In this document: in pieces, positions 1-9,158 of the stretch
Numbering within the stretch: the stretch's first letter is position 1
Layout: the number at the start of each line of letters is the position of its first letter
Notes under the pieces: generated by a model
Databases searched by the model: none
What the model was told of the DNA's origin: nothing
Seen by the model: only the letters and a program-made list of their open reading frames with translations
Assembly (NCBI GenBank): GCA_038229295.1
Contig: JBBROO010000005.1
Coordinates: 1-64,000 of the forward strand
Origin: JAJPGZ01 sp038229295
Lineage (GTDB): Bacteria; Verrucomicrobiota; Verrucomicrobiia; Chthoniobacterales; UBA10450
Reading direction: 5' to 3'
DNA: 64,000 nucleotides
Program-made: the position numbers and the translations under genes

Positions 1-123
1 CGACTCAACTCCGTCTCGACTCCATTCGATCTGGAATGGCGACACATGTCCGGCAAACCGTGGGACTGGAAACTGGTGCACGTCAGCAACGAAACGCTGA
101 CCTTACCCGATTACGCGGAATAA
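1..123 (+). CDS. C-terminal end of an unidentified protein (5' end outside window)
   Basis: The frame is open from base 1 to a TAA at 121-123 and encodes the last 40 residues of a protein. The peptide is rich in Trp and polar residues (for example PWDWKLVHVSN) and ends LPDYAE. No family is recognisable from this fragment. Two copies of the AAGATCGACA word follow immediately at 124-133 and 139-148, in the short gap before the convergent oxidoreductase gene. Confidence 0.55.
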   Translation, partial: RLNSVSTPFDLEWRHMSGKPWDWKLVHVSNETLTLPDYAE

Positions 124-163
124 AAGATCGACAAGCGTAAGATCGACATCTGCTCCCGGCCAC

Positions 164-1345
164 TTATTTGCCCAGCGCGTTGCGCAATTCTGTCTTGGCC
201 GATTCCACTTCGCGCGGCGTCGCGTGACAAAGCAAAATCGCGCGCAGCTTTTCGCCCTGCCGATAGCGCGCGACGAATTTTTTCTTCGCATGCGTCCCGC
301 GCAAATCCACGCGCGTCGGTTGCAAACTGAAATCGCCCACAAAATCGAAACGCAGGTCGAACATCTCCGTCCAAAAATACGGGATCTGTTCGTAACGAAT
401 CCTTTTTTTGCCGGTCATGTTTGCGCCCGCGATCAAACCTTGCTCGCGCGCATTGTCCCAATGCGTTTGCCGCCGCATGCCGCCCATCATTCGGTCCGGA
501 TAAAAAGCGAGATCGCCGACCGCGAAAATTCCTTTTTCCTCCGTCTCGAGATATTCCGTCACCGGCGAACCGTGCGGACCGGACAGCGGCGTGTTGCGGA
601 CAAGATCGAGATTCGGTTCCGCGCCGCACGCGACCACGGCCAGTCCGGCCTGCACGCGGTTTCCACTTTTCGTTTGGATATTTCGCAAAACCGTTTTGCC
701 TTCGAAGCCGTTCAAACTTTCGCCCATTAACATGGTCACGCCATGTTTCGCGAAATATTCGGTCAACCACGCACCCGTCTCAGGATCGACATAACGATTC
801 AGCAACGTCGGATTCCGATGCATCATGCTGACCTTGAGTTTCATTTGCCGCAGACTTGCCACCGTCTCGCACGCGAGCAATCCGCCGCCGACCACCATCA
901 CCGTCTTTTCATGGCTCGCCATTTCGCGCAACGCCAGCGCATCGCGCACTGTTCGCAGGTAAATCACATTGCCGAGGTTTGTTCCCGCGACTGGCGGCCG
1001 GAGCGGCCGGCTGCCCATGGCCAGGCACGCCTTGTTGAATTCAATGCTCTCGCCATTTGCCAGCACGGCGAAACGCCGGTCGATGTTGCATTGCGTCACG
1101 ATTGTTCCAAATCGCGTCTCGATTTTGTGCGAGCGATACCAGCGCTCGTCCACGTGATTTAGTTTCTTCGGGTCGGCCGATTTCTCACGCAGAAAAGTTT
1201 TCGACAGCAGCCAGCGTTTATAGGGCGGATAGAATTCTGCGCCGACCAACGTGATCGAGCCGCGCTTGTCGTATTTGCGCACGCCTTCGCAGGCGCTGAC
1301 CCCGCCGATGCCGCTGCCGATGATGAGATAGTCGCGTTGAATCAT
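164..1345 (-). CDS. FAD/NAD(P)-dependent pyridine nucleotide-disulfide oxidoreductase
   Basis: A 393-residue cytoplasmic flavoprotein of the ferredoxin/rubredoxin reductase-like class. An N-terminal FAD dinucleotide fold is marked by IIGSGIGG (about residues 9-16). A second Rossmann fold for NAD(P)H carries VVGGGLLACE (about 151-160). The GIFAVGDLAFY segment near 280 is the usual C-terminal FAD-contacting motif. There is no CxxxxC redox pair like that of glutathione reductase, so it more likely passes electrons to a ferredoxin, rubredoxin or similar partner. The partner is not visible nearby. ATG start at 1345. The gene stands alone, convergent with the fragment at 1-123. Confidence 0.85.
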   Translation of the reverse strand: MIQRDYLIIGSGIGGVSACEGVRKYDKRGSITLVGAEFYPPYKRWLLSKTFLREKSADPKKLNHVDERWYRSHKIETRFGTIVTQCNIDRRFAVLANGESIEFNKACLAMGSRPLRPPVAGTNLGNVIYLRTVRDALALREMASHEKTVMVVGGGLLACETVASLRQMKLKVSMMHRNPTLLNRYVDPETGAWLTEYFAKHGVTMLMGESLNGFEGKTVLRNIQTKSGNRVQAGLAVVACGAEPNLDLVRNTPLSGPHGSPVTEYLETEEKGIFAVGDLAFYPDRMMGGMRRQTHWDNAREQGLIAGANMTGKKRIRYEQIPYFWTEMFDLRFDFVGDFSLQPTRVDLRGTHAKKKFVARYRQGEKLRAILLCHATPREVESAKTELRNALGK

Positions 1346-1429
1346 TTTCCGAAACGTTGACCATAAAAAATCAAGTCACACACTGGCGAGGGAAAAATCA
1401 TGTCGATCTAACGATTGTCGATCTTGCCT

Positions 1430-2779
1430 TCAGCTCAGCACCACCCGGCAGACGATGACCGAGGCGATTACCCCAGTTAAATCCGCCAGTAAACCCGCCG
1501 GAATCGCATGGCGCGTTTGCCGGATTCCGACCGCGCCGAAATAAACCGCCACCACATAAAACGTCGTTTCGGTGCTGCCGTAAATGGTCGCCGCCATCAA
1601 ACTCACGATGTTATCGGCGCCGAGCCGATGCACGATGTCGGTCAAAAGTGCGAGCGTGGCGCTGCCACTGAGTGGACGCATCAACGCCATCGGCACCAGA
1701 TCCGGCGGAAAATTCAGCGGCCGCAAAATTGGATTTAGTGCGCGCGTGAGCAGATCGATTCCGCCCGCGCCTTTGAACATCCCGATCGCCACCAGCATCG
1801 TCACCAGAAACGGAATGATCTTGAGAATGACCGGGAAGGCTTCTTTCGCGCCTTCGACGAATTCGTCGTAAACCTTCACTCCGCGTGCGGCGGCATAGAG
1901 CGGAAAAAAACTGAGCAGGAACGGGATCGCTAAGATCGACAACGCGTTCACCGCGCGCACAAAAACACTTTGCGCGGCGGCATCCGGGGGCGTGGGCAGA
2001 TTGAAAAGTTGCGGCGTGACCATTCGCAGAAAAAACACCGCGAAGAAAACGCCGAGCAGCAGCAGTCCGAGTGAGCCCCACCAAGCCGGACGCGTCGCCG
2101 GCGGTTGACCGAGCGATTCGTCTTCGAAAGGAATCGGCGGAGTCGATTCCACCGCGCGCGTTTCTTTCTCTTTCGTCGGCGTTCGTTCCAGTCGCGGCTG
2201 AAAAATTGGCCACTTCTCGAATGTCTTCGCCGAAATAATTGCGACCGTCGCTGCGCAAAGCGTCGCGATTAACGCCGTCCCGACGATGGCCGTTGGTCGA
2301 GTCGATCCGGCCGAGGCCAGAATTGCGACCGCGGTTGCCGGCACTAATTGCACTGAGCTGGTGTTGATCGCGAGAAATGTGCACATCGCATTCGACGCGA
2401 CACCGGGCCGCGGATTGAGCGATTCCAGGTCGCGCATCGCGCGCAAGCCGAGTGGTGTCGCGGCGTTCCCGAGACCGAGCATGTTCGCAGCCATGTTCAT
2501 CAACATCGAGCCCATCGCCGGATGATCGTGCGGCACATCGGGAAATAATTGCTGCATCATCGGGCGCAATCCGCGCGCAATGCGTTGCACCAGTCCGGCG
2601 CGCTCCGCCAATCGCATCACGCCTAACCAAAGCGCCATGATGCCGACTAATCCGAGCGCGATCGTTACCCCCGTCTTCGCGCCATCCAGCGCGCCGCTGG
2701 TCACATCCTTGAGATGATCGTTCCAACCGCCGATAGCGACGGCAAGAAGAACGAGCGCGAGCCAGATGTAATTCAGCAC
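1430..2779 (-). CDS. Fused SpmA/SpmB-like nucleoside-recognition (Gate) domain membrane protein
   Basis: A 449-residue polytopic inner-membrane protein. The N-terminal half resembles spore maturation protein SpmA (MNMAANMLGLGNAATPLGL) and the C-terminal half SpmB (IPFLVTMLVAIGMFKGAGG, then LMRPLSGSATLALLTDI). The two halves are joined by a charged Pro/Glu-rich linker around residues 200-230. Both belong to the nucleoside-recognition/Gate domain family. In non-sporulating bacteria the fused form is common and its substrate is unknown, so the sporulation name should not be taken literally. Start is GTG at 2779. Codons on both sides of the linker look native and the reading frame is intact. Confidence 0.8.
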   Translation of the reverse strand: MLNYIWLALVLLAVAIGGWNDHLKDVTSGALDGAKTGVTIALGLVGIMALWLGVMRLAERAGLVQRIARGLRPMMQQLFPDVPHDHPAMGSMLMNMAANMLGLGNAATPLGLRAMRDLESLNPRPGVASNAMCTFLAINTSSVQLVPATAVAILASAGSTRPTAIVGTALIATLCAATVAIISAKTFEKWPIFQPRLERTPTKEKETRAVESTPPIPFEDESLGQPPATRPAWWGSLGLLLLGVFFAVFFLRMVTPQLFNLPTPPDAAAQSVFVRAVNALSILAIPFLLSFFPLYAAARGVKVYDEFVEGAKEAFPVILKIIPFLVTMLVAIGMFKGAGGIDLLTRALNPILRPLNFPPDLVPMALMRPLSGSATLALLTDIVHRLGADNIVSLMAATIYGSTETTFYVVAVYFGAVGIRQTRHAIPAGLLADLTGVIASVIVCRVVLS

Positions 2780-2859
2780 ATCTTATTTTTAGACTCCGCT
2801 CTTTAACGTGCAAAGCGCAATCGACTGGACTGAGCCGCCCGCGTTTGTAATTTCGGGAA

Positions 2860-3372
2860 ATGACCGCCGATGAAATCAAATCCTTGCAGGCGCCATTAAA
2901 GCAGCAGTATCGAGAAAAACCGGCGACTGCCGTCGTCACGTTGAAAGCCGAAGGACGCGTGGGCGAGAACGTCACCTGCAAGATCGACACGGGCAAAACG
3001 ATGGTCGAGGCGGGACTGCATCCGGCGACGGGCGGCAGCGGATTGAGCGCGTGTTCGGGCGATATGTTGCTCGAAGCGCTGGTCGCGTGCACGGGTGTGA
3101 CCTGCGGCGCGGTCGCAACTGCGCTCGGGATTGAATTGCGCGATGCAAAAATCCGCGCGGAAGGCGATCTCGATTTTCGCGGTACGCTCGGTGTCGACAA
3201 AACTGCGCCAGTCGGTTTCCAGCGCATTCATTTACAATTCGATTTCGACACGGACGCGAGCGAAGAACAACTCGCCACGCTCTTGCGCCTAACGGAACGC
3301 TACTGCGTCGTTTACCAAACGCTCGCGCATCCCGCTAAGATCGACATCTCGAGTTCGGTGAAGCGACCATGA
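2860..3372 (+). CDS. OsmC family protein
   Basis: A 170-residue protein of the OsmC/Ohr family, which reduces organic hydroperoxides through two cysteines. The family core is visible: a central helix with LVACTGVTCGAVATALG (around residues 75-92), preceded by GGSGLSACSGDMLLEAL. Several Cys residues lie in this region, so peroxidatic chemistry is plausible, but the exact peroxidatic/resolving pair was not established. ATG at 2860, divergent from the SpmAB-like gene. Two copies of the AAGATCGACA word lie in the gene (2980, 3337), read as KID in both cases. Confidence 0.82.
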   Translation: MTADEIKSLQAPLKQQYREKPATAVVTLKAEGRVGENVTCKIDTGKTMVEAGLHPATGGSGLSACSGDMLLEALVACTGVTCGAVATALGIELRDAKIRAEGDLDFRGTLGVDKTAPVGFQRIHLQFDFDTDASEEQLATLLRLTERYCVVYQTLAHPAKIDISSSVKRP

Positions 3373-3410
3373 ATTTGCGGCGACGGTTGATTCCATTTAA
3401 GTAGTTCCTT

Positions 3411-4241
3411 ATGCCCGTTTACATGGACATTCACGAGGTCGGCCCGGATGTGAGCGCGGCCGACATTGCCAAGGCGCACGCGCAGGATGTCAAAGTGCAG
3501 GACAAATACGGCGTCCATTACGAGAAATATTATTTCAATGAGAAGGCGGGGAAGATTTTTTGCCTTTGTCATGCGCCGAGCGCTGAAGCCGCGGTCCAGG
3601 TTCACAAAGAAGCGCACGGTCTCGTCGCGGATCAACTGATTCAGGTCGATCCCGCGATGGCCGATTTGTTGATGGGCTCGGGTGAAATTAACAGTGTCGG
3701 TGCAGCGTTGGTGGGCGGTGATGACCGGCGCGACCCCGGAATTCGTACGATCTTGTTTACCGACATCGTTGGATCGACCGCGATGACGCGCGAGATGGGC
3801 GATGAAGCCGCCATGGAAATGCTCGCGATTCACGACAAAATCGTGCGCGACGCTCTCACCGAGCTCGGCGGTCGCGAAGTGAAACATCTCGGCGACGGAA
3901 TCATGGCGTCGTTCCCATCGGCCGCGAACGCGGTGAAATGCGCGACGCGCGTCCAAAAAGAAATCTCGCAGCACAGTCGCGAAAATGTCGATCGCGCATT
4001 GCAGCTTCGCGTCGGCGTCGCCGCGGGCGAACCAGTCGAACATCACGATGATTTATTCGGCTGCACCGTGCAGCTCGCGTCGCGATTGTGTGCCTGTGCC
4101 CAAGCGGACCAGATTGTCGTCTCGAATGTCGTGGCTGAATTGTGCGACGGAAAAATGATAGCCTTTCAGGAACTGGGCGAACTTTCGCTCAAAGGTTTTT
4201 CTCAGCCGGTCCGCGCGCACTCGGTCAGTTGGGACTCCTAA
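3411..4241 (+). CDS. DUF4242 domain fused to a class III adenylate/guanylate cyclase
   Basis: 276 residues. The first roughly 80 match the small DUF4242 (SCO4226-like ferredoxin-fold) family: MPVYMDIHEV, then YFNEKAGKIFCLCHAP and AAVQVHKEAHG. The remainder is a class III nucleotide cyclase domain. Catalytic features visible are the metal-binding Asp in LFTDIVGST (about 118), the second Asp in KHLGDGIMASF (about 162) and the FGCTVQLASRL helix. No membrane segment is present, so it should be a soluble cyclase with DUF4242 as a possible sensor of metal or ligand. It overlaps the convergent EamA gene by 4 bp at its 3' end. cAMP versus cGMP specificity cannot be told. Confidence 0.82.
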   Translation: MPVYMDIHEVGPDVSAADIAKAHAQDVKVQDKYGVHYEKYYFNEKAGKIFCLCHAPSAEAAVQVHKEAHGLVADQLIQVDPAMADLLMGSGEINSVGAALVGGDDRRDPGIRTILFTDIVGSTAMTREMGDEAAMEMLAIHDKIVRDALTELGGREVKHLGDGIMASFPSAANAVKCATRVQKEISQHSRENVDRALQLRVGVAAGEPVEHHDDLFGCTVQLASRLCACAQADQIVVSNVVAELCDGKMIAFQELGELSLKGFSQPVRAHSVSWDS

Positions 4242-5077
4242 CGTTTCTCGAGCACGACGAGCGCGATGCCGCCGAGCACGGCGATCGCGCAAATGACGAA
4301 ACGCAGCGTCATTGATTCGCCGAGAAATAAAATTCCGCCGAGCGCGGCCAGAACCGGCGCACTGAGTTGCACCGTCGCCGCCGTCGTCGCTTTCAAATGT
4401 GGCAAGGCCGCGTACCAAATCACGTAACCGAGTCCGGATGTGATCGCGCCCGACATGATTGCGTAACTGATTCCCGCAAGATCGACATGTGCACGTGAGA
4501 GTAACGCCATACTCAGCAAGGCCGTCATCGGAACCGCGCGCAAAAAATTTCCCGCGGTCGCAGATGTCGGATCTCCCGAAATTTTGCCGCGCAGCGAATA
4601 AACGCCCCACGCCACTCCCGCGCTCAACATCAGAAACGAGCCACCAATCGGTGGTGGAGCCGACAGACCGGGCGACAGCAAAAGCACCAATCCCGCGAGT
4701 GCGAGTGCGAACCCGAACCATTGCGGGACACCAAGGCGTTCGCCTTTCGTTAGGCCAACGGTAATCATCGTTGCCTGGACCGCCGCGAAGAGAAGCAACG
4801 CGCCGGTTGCCGCCGACAAACTGAGATAAGCAAAGGAAAAGGCGGCCGCATATGCGCACAACGCAAAAGCGGAAATCCAGTTTCCCGCATCTCGAATAGT
4901 TCCGCCGCGAAACTGCAAAATCAGCCACAGCGCGATCGCGCCTGAGGCAATTCGAATCGAAGTGAAGCTGGCGGCATCGATTGTGGTCCATTTCAGCGCC
5001 ACGCGACACAACAGCGAATTCGCGGCGAAGGCGATCATCGCCAGCGCGGTCAGAATGAAAACTCGCGCCGGCTTCAC
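4238..5077 (-). CDS. EamA/DMT-superfamily transporter
   Basis: A 279-residue inner-membrane protein with about ten hydrophobic helices arranged as two EamA repeats. The second repeat starts near GGSFLMLSAGVAWGVYSLRG. It belongs to the drug/metabolite transporter superfamily (RhaT/YdcZ-like exporters); the substrate is unknown. GTG start at 5077, overlapping the recN stop codon as GTGA (5074-5077), so it is translationally coupled downstream of recN. Two copies of NxxLCRVALKW-type small loops and the C-terminal basic tail (VVLEKR) suit a cytoplasmic C terminus. Confidence 0.82.
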   Translation of the reverse strand: MKPARVFILTALAMIAFAANSLLCRVALKWTTIDAASFTSIRIASGAIALWLILQFRGGTIRDAGNWISAFALCAYAAAFSFAYLSLSAATGALLLFAAVQATMITVGLTKGERLGVPQWFGFALALAGLVLLLSPGLSAPPPIGGSFLMLSAGVAWGVYSLRGKISGDPTSATAGNFLRAVPMTALLSMALLSRAHVDLAGISYAIMSGAITSGLGYVIWYAALPHLKATTAATVQLSAPVLAALGGILFLGESMTLRFVICAIAVLGGIALVVLEKR

Positions 5078-6771
5078 TTGTTAGGCAGATGTCGATCTTC
5101 GAGCAAGCTGCCGGCGAGCTTGAGCGCGTTGTCACTTTTTCCGCCGAGCATGCGCGCGATTTCTTCTTTGCGCGCTTTGCTTTTCACTTCCTGCAATTGC
5201 GAATGCGTGCGACCGCCGGCAACTTCCTTGGTCACGACAAAATGCGTTGCAGCCGCGGCCGCGACTTGCGGCAGATGCGTGATGCAGATGACTTGATGTT
5301 CTGTCGCGAGCGTTTGCATTTTCGCGCCGACCGCGTTGGCGATTTCGCCGCCGACGTTGGCGTCGATTTCGTCGAACACTAGAAGCGGAATTGCATCCTG
5401 CGCCGCGAGCGCGGATTTAATCGCGAGCATGAGGCGCGAAATTTCTCCGCTCGACGCGATGGCACGCAATGGTTTCAGCGGTTCTCCGGGATTGGGCGAG
5501 AAGATTAATTCAACGGAATCGAAACCATTCGCGCGCGGCTCGGGCAAAGCTTCCAGCGTCGCTTCGAATTCCGATTGCTTGAATCCAAGATCGACAAGGT
5601 TCTTTCGAATCATTTGGGAAAGCTTCGGCGCCGCCTTCGCGCGGAGTTTGCGCAAAGCGTCACCGCTTTTGTTCAAATTCGCGCGCACCTTTTCGATTTC
5701 GGCCGCGAGCCGCTCTAGTTCCGCATCGCGCCCTTCAATTTTCCGCATGCGCTCCTCCGCGCGCTCGCCAAACGCGACCACGTCCGGAATCGTCGGTCCA
5801 TATTTTCGTTTCAATGTTTCAAACAACGAAACCCGTTGCTCGAGCGCGGCCAGTTGCGTCGGATCGAGGTCGAGCTTTTCGGCGTAATTCCCTAACGACC
5901 GCGCGATCTCGCCAAGATCGACAACGGCGCTTTCATGCGCCGCGATTGAATCCGAAATGGAGTTGTCGATCTTTTCCAGTTCGCGCAGCAAGCGTTGCGT
6001 CTCCGCCAGCTGCGATAGAATCGAATCGTCCGCTTCCGCCAATTTCTGCGACACACCAGAGGCCAGCTCGATCAAACGTTTGCTGTTGCTCGCCAGTTTA
6101 TAGCGCGAAGTAATTTCCTCTTCTTCCCCGGCGTTTAATTTGGCGGAGGTAATTTCGCTGATTTGATGTCGCAATAAATCGAGCTCCTGCTCGCGCGCGG
6201 TCTCTGCGGTGTTGAGCGTGGCATGTTCGAGCACGAGCGATTGCAGCTGCGCGAAATGTTTTTTGTATTCCGTGAGTGTTTCGTCGGCGTGCGCGAAACT
6301 GTCGAGCAACGCCAACTGTTTCTCCGGCGAGAGGAGCGATTGGTGATCGTGCGGGCCGTGAAGATCGACCAATTCATCGCCGAGCGTTTTCAAGATCGAC
6401 AACGTGGTCGGCGAGCCATTGATAAATTGCCGATTCGTTCCGCTCGCGGAAATCGTCCGCTTGATCAACAAATCGCCATCGCATTCTTCCACGCCAAGAT
6501 CGACAAGTTGCTTGTTCAGGTTTTTGAAATCGTCGCTCGAAAAAATCGCTTCGACCGTGCAAACATCTGCGCCAGTGCGAATGATTGCTTTGTCCGCGCG
6601 TTCGCCGAGGACGAGTTGGAGCGCGCCGATGATGATCGATTTACCGGCGCCGGTTTCGCCGGTGACCGCGATGAAGCCCGGCGGCATTTGCCATTCGAGC
6701 TCGTCCACCAGCGCGAGATTCTTGATTCGGAGATGATTTAGAACGACAGACACGGCTTCTGAAGATTTCAA
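5074..6771 (-). CDS. recN: DNA repair protein RecN
   Basis: A 565-residue SMC-like ATPase for double-strand break repair, close to the usual RecN length of about 550. Walker A is VTGETGAGKS (about residues 36-45), the ABC signature region is ASSGEISRLMLAIKSALA, and Walker B is PLLVFDEIDANVGGE near 465. Long coiled coils occupy the centre (about 155-370). The longest frame starts at a TTG (6771). An internal GTG just before SVVLNHLRIKNLALV is an equally good start. The C terminus, LLEDRHLPNK, is built from both over-represented words of this window (5081-5099). Seven copies of AAGATCGACA lie in this gene, the densest gene in the window. Confidence 0.93.
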   Translation of the reverse strand: MKSSEAVSVVLNHLRIKNLALVDELEWQMPPGFIAVTGETGAGKSIIIGALQLVLGERADKAIIRTGADVCTVEAIFSSDDFKNLNKQLVDLGVEECDGDLLIKRTISASGTNRQFINGSPTTLSILKTLGDELVDLHGPHDHQSLLSPEKQLALLDSFAHADETLTEYKKHFAQLQSLVLEHATLNTAETAREQELDLLRHQISEITSAKLNAGEEEEITSRYKLASNSKRLIELASGVSQKLAEADDSILSQLAETQRLLRELEKIDNSISDSIAAHESAVVDLGEIARSLGNYAEKLDLDPTQLAALEQRVSLFETLKRKYGPTIPDVVAFGERAEERMRKIEGRDAELERLAAEIEKVRANLNKSGDALRKLRAKAAPKLSQMIRKNLVDLGFKQSEFEATLEALPEPRANGFDSVELIFSPNPGEPLKPLRAIASSGEISRLMLAIKSALAAQDAIPLLVFDEIDANVGGEIANAVGAKMQTLATEHQVICITHLPQVAAAAATHFVVTKEVAGGRTHSQLQEVKSKARKEEIARMLGGKSDNALKLAGSLLEDRHLPNK

Positions 6772-6833
6772 ACGCTCACGGCGGAACTTTCAACCTTCAA
6801 CTCACGTTTCTCGGCACCGGCACATCGCAGGGC

Positions 6834-7562
6834 GTGCCGATGATCGGGTGCGACTGCGCGGTATGTCGATCTTGCGACCCGCGCGACCAACGTTTGCGTT
6901 CGTCGATCTACATTCAAACGCCCGAATGTTCGTTCGTAGTGGACACGGGAACGGATTTTCGGACGCAGGCATTGCGCGCAAACATTCGCCGAGTCGATGC
7001 CGTCATCTTCACGCACTCGCACACCGATCACATCATGGGCTTCGACGATTTGCGCCGTTTCGCTTACGAGCGCGGCTTCATGCCCGTCTATGCTTCGCCG
7101 GAAACGATGCGCGATCTCGAACGGGTTTTTCAATTCGCGTTCGAAGCGCTCAATCCGTTTCCCGGCTATTTGAAACCGCAGCCGCACGTGATCGACGGTC
7201 CGTTCGAGCTAGGATCGACAATCATCACGCCGCTGCCGGTCCCGCATGGCAACTCGATGGTGAATGGTTATCTTTTTTCGCGCGGCGGGGAAAAGCTGGT
7301 CGCGTATCTGAGCGATTGCAGCGAAGTCCCGAATGCGATTGTCGATCTTATCGGCGGCGTGAAGGCGTTGATCATCGACGCGCTGCGACACAAACCGCAT
7401 CCGACGCATCTGAGCGTGGATCAAGCGCTGGCGGTGGCAGCGCGAGTGCAGCCTAACGAAACGTATTTCACGCACATCGCGCACGAGTTGCCGCAATCGG
7501 CCGAATCGCAGCTTCCCGCCGGCGCCCACATCGCGTATGACGGGCTGCAATTAAATTTCTAA
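6834..7562 (+). CDS. PhnP-like MBL-fold metallo-hydrolase
   Basis: A metallo-beta-lactamase fold phosphodiesterase/hydrolase. The metal-binding motif is THSHTDHIMGFDDL (about residue 60), with later ligands in YLSDCSEVP and HPTHLSVDQA. The listed start is a GTG, the first ATG/GTG/TTG codon in frame. The family N terminus (strand one plus the loop TFLGTGTSQGVPMIGCDC) is encoded in the same frame from about 6801, and the frame stays open back to 6726. The real start is therefore upstream, possibly CTG 6759 or ATT 6765, overlapping the recN start region. Stop TAA overlaps the next gene's ATG by one base (7562). Two word copies (6864, 7340) are read in different frames. Confidence 0.82.
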   Translation: MPMIGCDCAVCRSCDPRDQRLRSSIYIQTPECSFVVDTGTDFRTQALRANIRRVDAVIFTHSHTDHIMGFDDLRRFAYERGFMPVYASPETMRDLERVFQFAFEALNPFPGYLKPQPHVIDGPFELGSTIITPLPVPHGNSMVNGYLFSRGGEKLVAYLSDCSEVPNAIVDLIGGVKALIIDALRHKPHPTHLSVDQALAVAARVQPNETYFTHIAHELPQSAESQLPAGAHIAYDGLQLNF

Positions 7563-9151
7563 TGAAACGTTGTCGATCTTTCATTCTATTTTTGGTCGCA
7601 CTCACTTTCGTTAGTCGGGGAGGGGGAGAAACTCCGCCGTTGGCCGGAGCGACCATCGTCATCTACAACAAGGCGGTTCCGGATTCGGTAAATCTGGCGA
7701 AGTTTTACGCGCAGCAACGCGGCATCGCGCGCGATCACGTCGTCGGCGTGACTTGCTCGCTCGAGGAAGAGATCAGCCGCGAAGAGTATGTCACGACCAT
7801 CGCCGAGCCGTTGCGCGATGTTTTTCGGGAGCGCGGATGGTGGACGTTTCACACTTCGGCGGAAGGCAAGGAATCGGTGGCGAACAGTTCGATTCAATTC
7901 GCGGCGGTGATGAAGGGGATGCCGCTGAAAATCAAACCGACCGCGGCGCAATTTCCCGGCGACGAGCCTGGCACCGGGCCGATCGCAAATCACAACGAAG
8001 CGTGCGTCGATTCGGAGTTGTCGGTGCTGGCGCTGTCGTACAAACAAATTTCCGGAATTGTGCCGAATCCATACTACCAAAGTTATCGCGGCATTCGGGA
8101 TTTCGAGCATTCGGTTTTGTTGCTCGCTTGTCGGCTGGATGGGCCGACGGCGGGAATCGTTAGGCGAATGATTGTCGATGGAATCGGCGCGGAGAAGAAC
8201 GGTTTGTGGGGACGCGCCTATGTCGATGGATCGCACGGTGCGGCGCCAGGCGGAGCGGTCGGCGACCTCTGGCTCACTGATATCACAACGCAACTGCGAA
8301 AGGTCGGGGTGCCAGTCGTGTTTGATGATGCGCCCGAACTTTTTGCCTACGGCTATCCGATGACGGAGTGCGCACTTTATTACGGTTGGTATTCGGGGCA
8401 GGTCGGTGGCCCGTTCGCGCAACCGGATTTTCGTTTCGTTCCGGGCGCAGTCGCCGTTCACATCCATTCATTCAGCGCGGCCACTTTGCGCGATGCGAAT
8501 GCGAACTGGGTTGCTCCGCTGCTCGCTCATGGAGCGGCCGCGACGATGGGCAATGTTTACGAGCCGTATTTGCAACTCACGCCTCATCTCAACGTGTTCA
8601 ACGATCGCTTGCTTCACGGTTTCACCTTTGCCGAGAGCGCCTACATGTCGATGGAAGCATTATCGTGGATGTCGGTCATGGTGGGCGATCCGCTTTATCG
8701 ACCGTATGCATCCTGGCTGCAGATCGACGCCGTCCGCGAACCCAGCAAGGTCGCGCCTAACGATTGGAAATTTTACCACGAATTCGCGTCAAAAAACGTT
8801 TCCTATTCGCCGCCCGAATACCAGAGCATGGCGAAACAAGCGGCCGCGCGGGCGCGAAATGCTTCAATGTTGGAGGACCTTGGCGCGATGGAAGCACGCG
8901 CGGAAAATTGGTCGGCAGCGACAGTTTGTTTTCAACAAGCGCGCGCGACTTACACGAAGCGCGACGACATTTTGCGCGTAGTTTTGCAAGAGACCGCCGC
9001 GTTGACGAAACAAGGTAAAACGAAGCGCGCTCTCGATCTTGTGCGCAGCGTTTTGCGGATTGTTTCCGAAGCGCCGGCTGCGCCGTTGCTGAAAAAACTC
9101 GAGCAGGAATTGTCCGTGGCGCCCGCGCTGACACCGCCCGGAAGGCAGTGA
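7562..9151 (+). CDS. TIGR03790 family exported protein with C-terminal TPR-like helices
   Basis: 529 residues. The N terminus is a signal peptide (MKRCRSFILFLVALTFVSRG, cleavage near GGETPP). The next roughly 350 residues match TIGR03790, a conserved family of unknown function: VIYNKAVPDSVNLAKFYA, EEEISREEYVTTIAEPLR, then ACRLDGPTAG, and ALSWMSVMVGDPLYRPY near residue 380. The last roughly 110 residues are helical and TPR-like, rich in Ala/Arg. The family shows the general look of a caspase/gingipain-type hydrolase, but no catalytic dyad could be assigned with confidence. Coupled by a one-base overlap to the PhnP-like gene upstream. Confidence 0.82.
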   Translation: MKRCRSFILFLVALTFVSRGGGETPPLAGATIVIYNKAVPDSVNLAKFYAQQRGIARDHVVGVTCSLEEEISREEYVTTIAEPLRDVFRERGWWTFHTSAEGKESVANSSIQFAAVMKGMPLKIKPTAAQFPGDEPGTGPIANHNEACVDSELSVLALSYKQISGIVPNPYYQSYRGIRDFEHSVLLLACRLDGPTAGIVRRMIVDGIGAEKNGLWGRAYVDGSHGAAPGGAVGDLWLTDITTQLRKVGVPVVFDDAPELFAYGYPMTECALYYGWYSGQVGGPFAQPDFRFVPGAVAVHIHSFSAATLRDANANWVAPLLAHGAAATMGNVYEPYLQLTPHLNVFNDRLLHGFTFAESAYMSMEALSWMSVMVGDPLYRPYASWLQIDAVREPSKVAPNDWKFYHEFASKNVSYSPPEYQSMAKQAAARARNASMLEDLGAMEARAENWSAATVCFQQARATYTKRDDILRVVLQETAALTKQGKTKRALDLVRSVLRIVSEAPAAPLLKKLEQELSVAPALTPPGRQ

Positions 9152-9158
9152 GGGTCGG

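Noticed and set aside
1430..2779. Evidence of sporulation from SpmA/SpmB similarity
   Set aside because: The fused form is widespread in non-sporulating bacteria and no other sporulation gene is seen.
1611..3227. Minus-strand frame of 538 codons
   Set aside because: Arg-rich shadow of the SpmAB-like and OsmC genes; no domain and poor composition.
4053..5135. Minus-strand frame of 360 codons
   Set aside because: Out-of-frame shadow of the EamA and cyclase genes.
7586..8467. Minus-strand frame of 293 codons
   Set aside because: Antisense to the TIGR03790 gene, with Arg/His-rich random composition.
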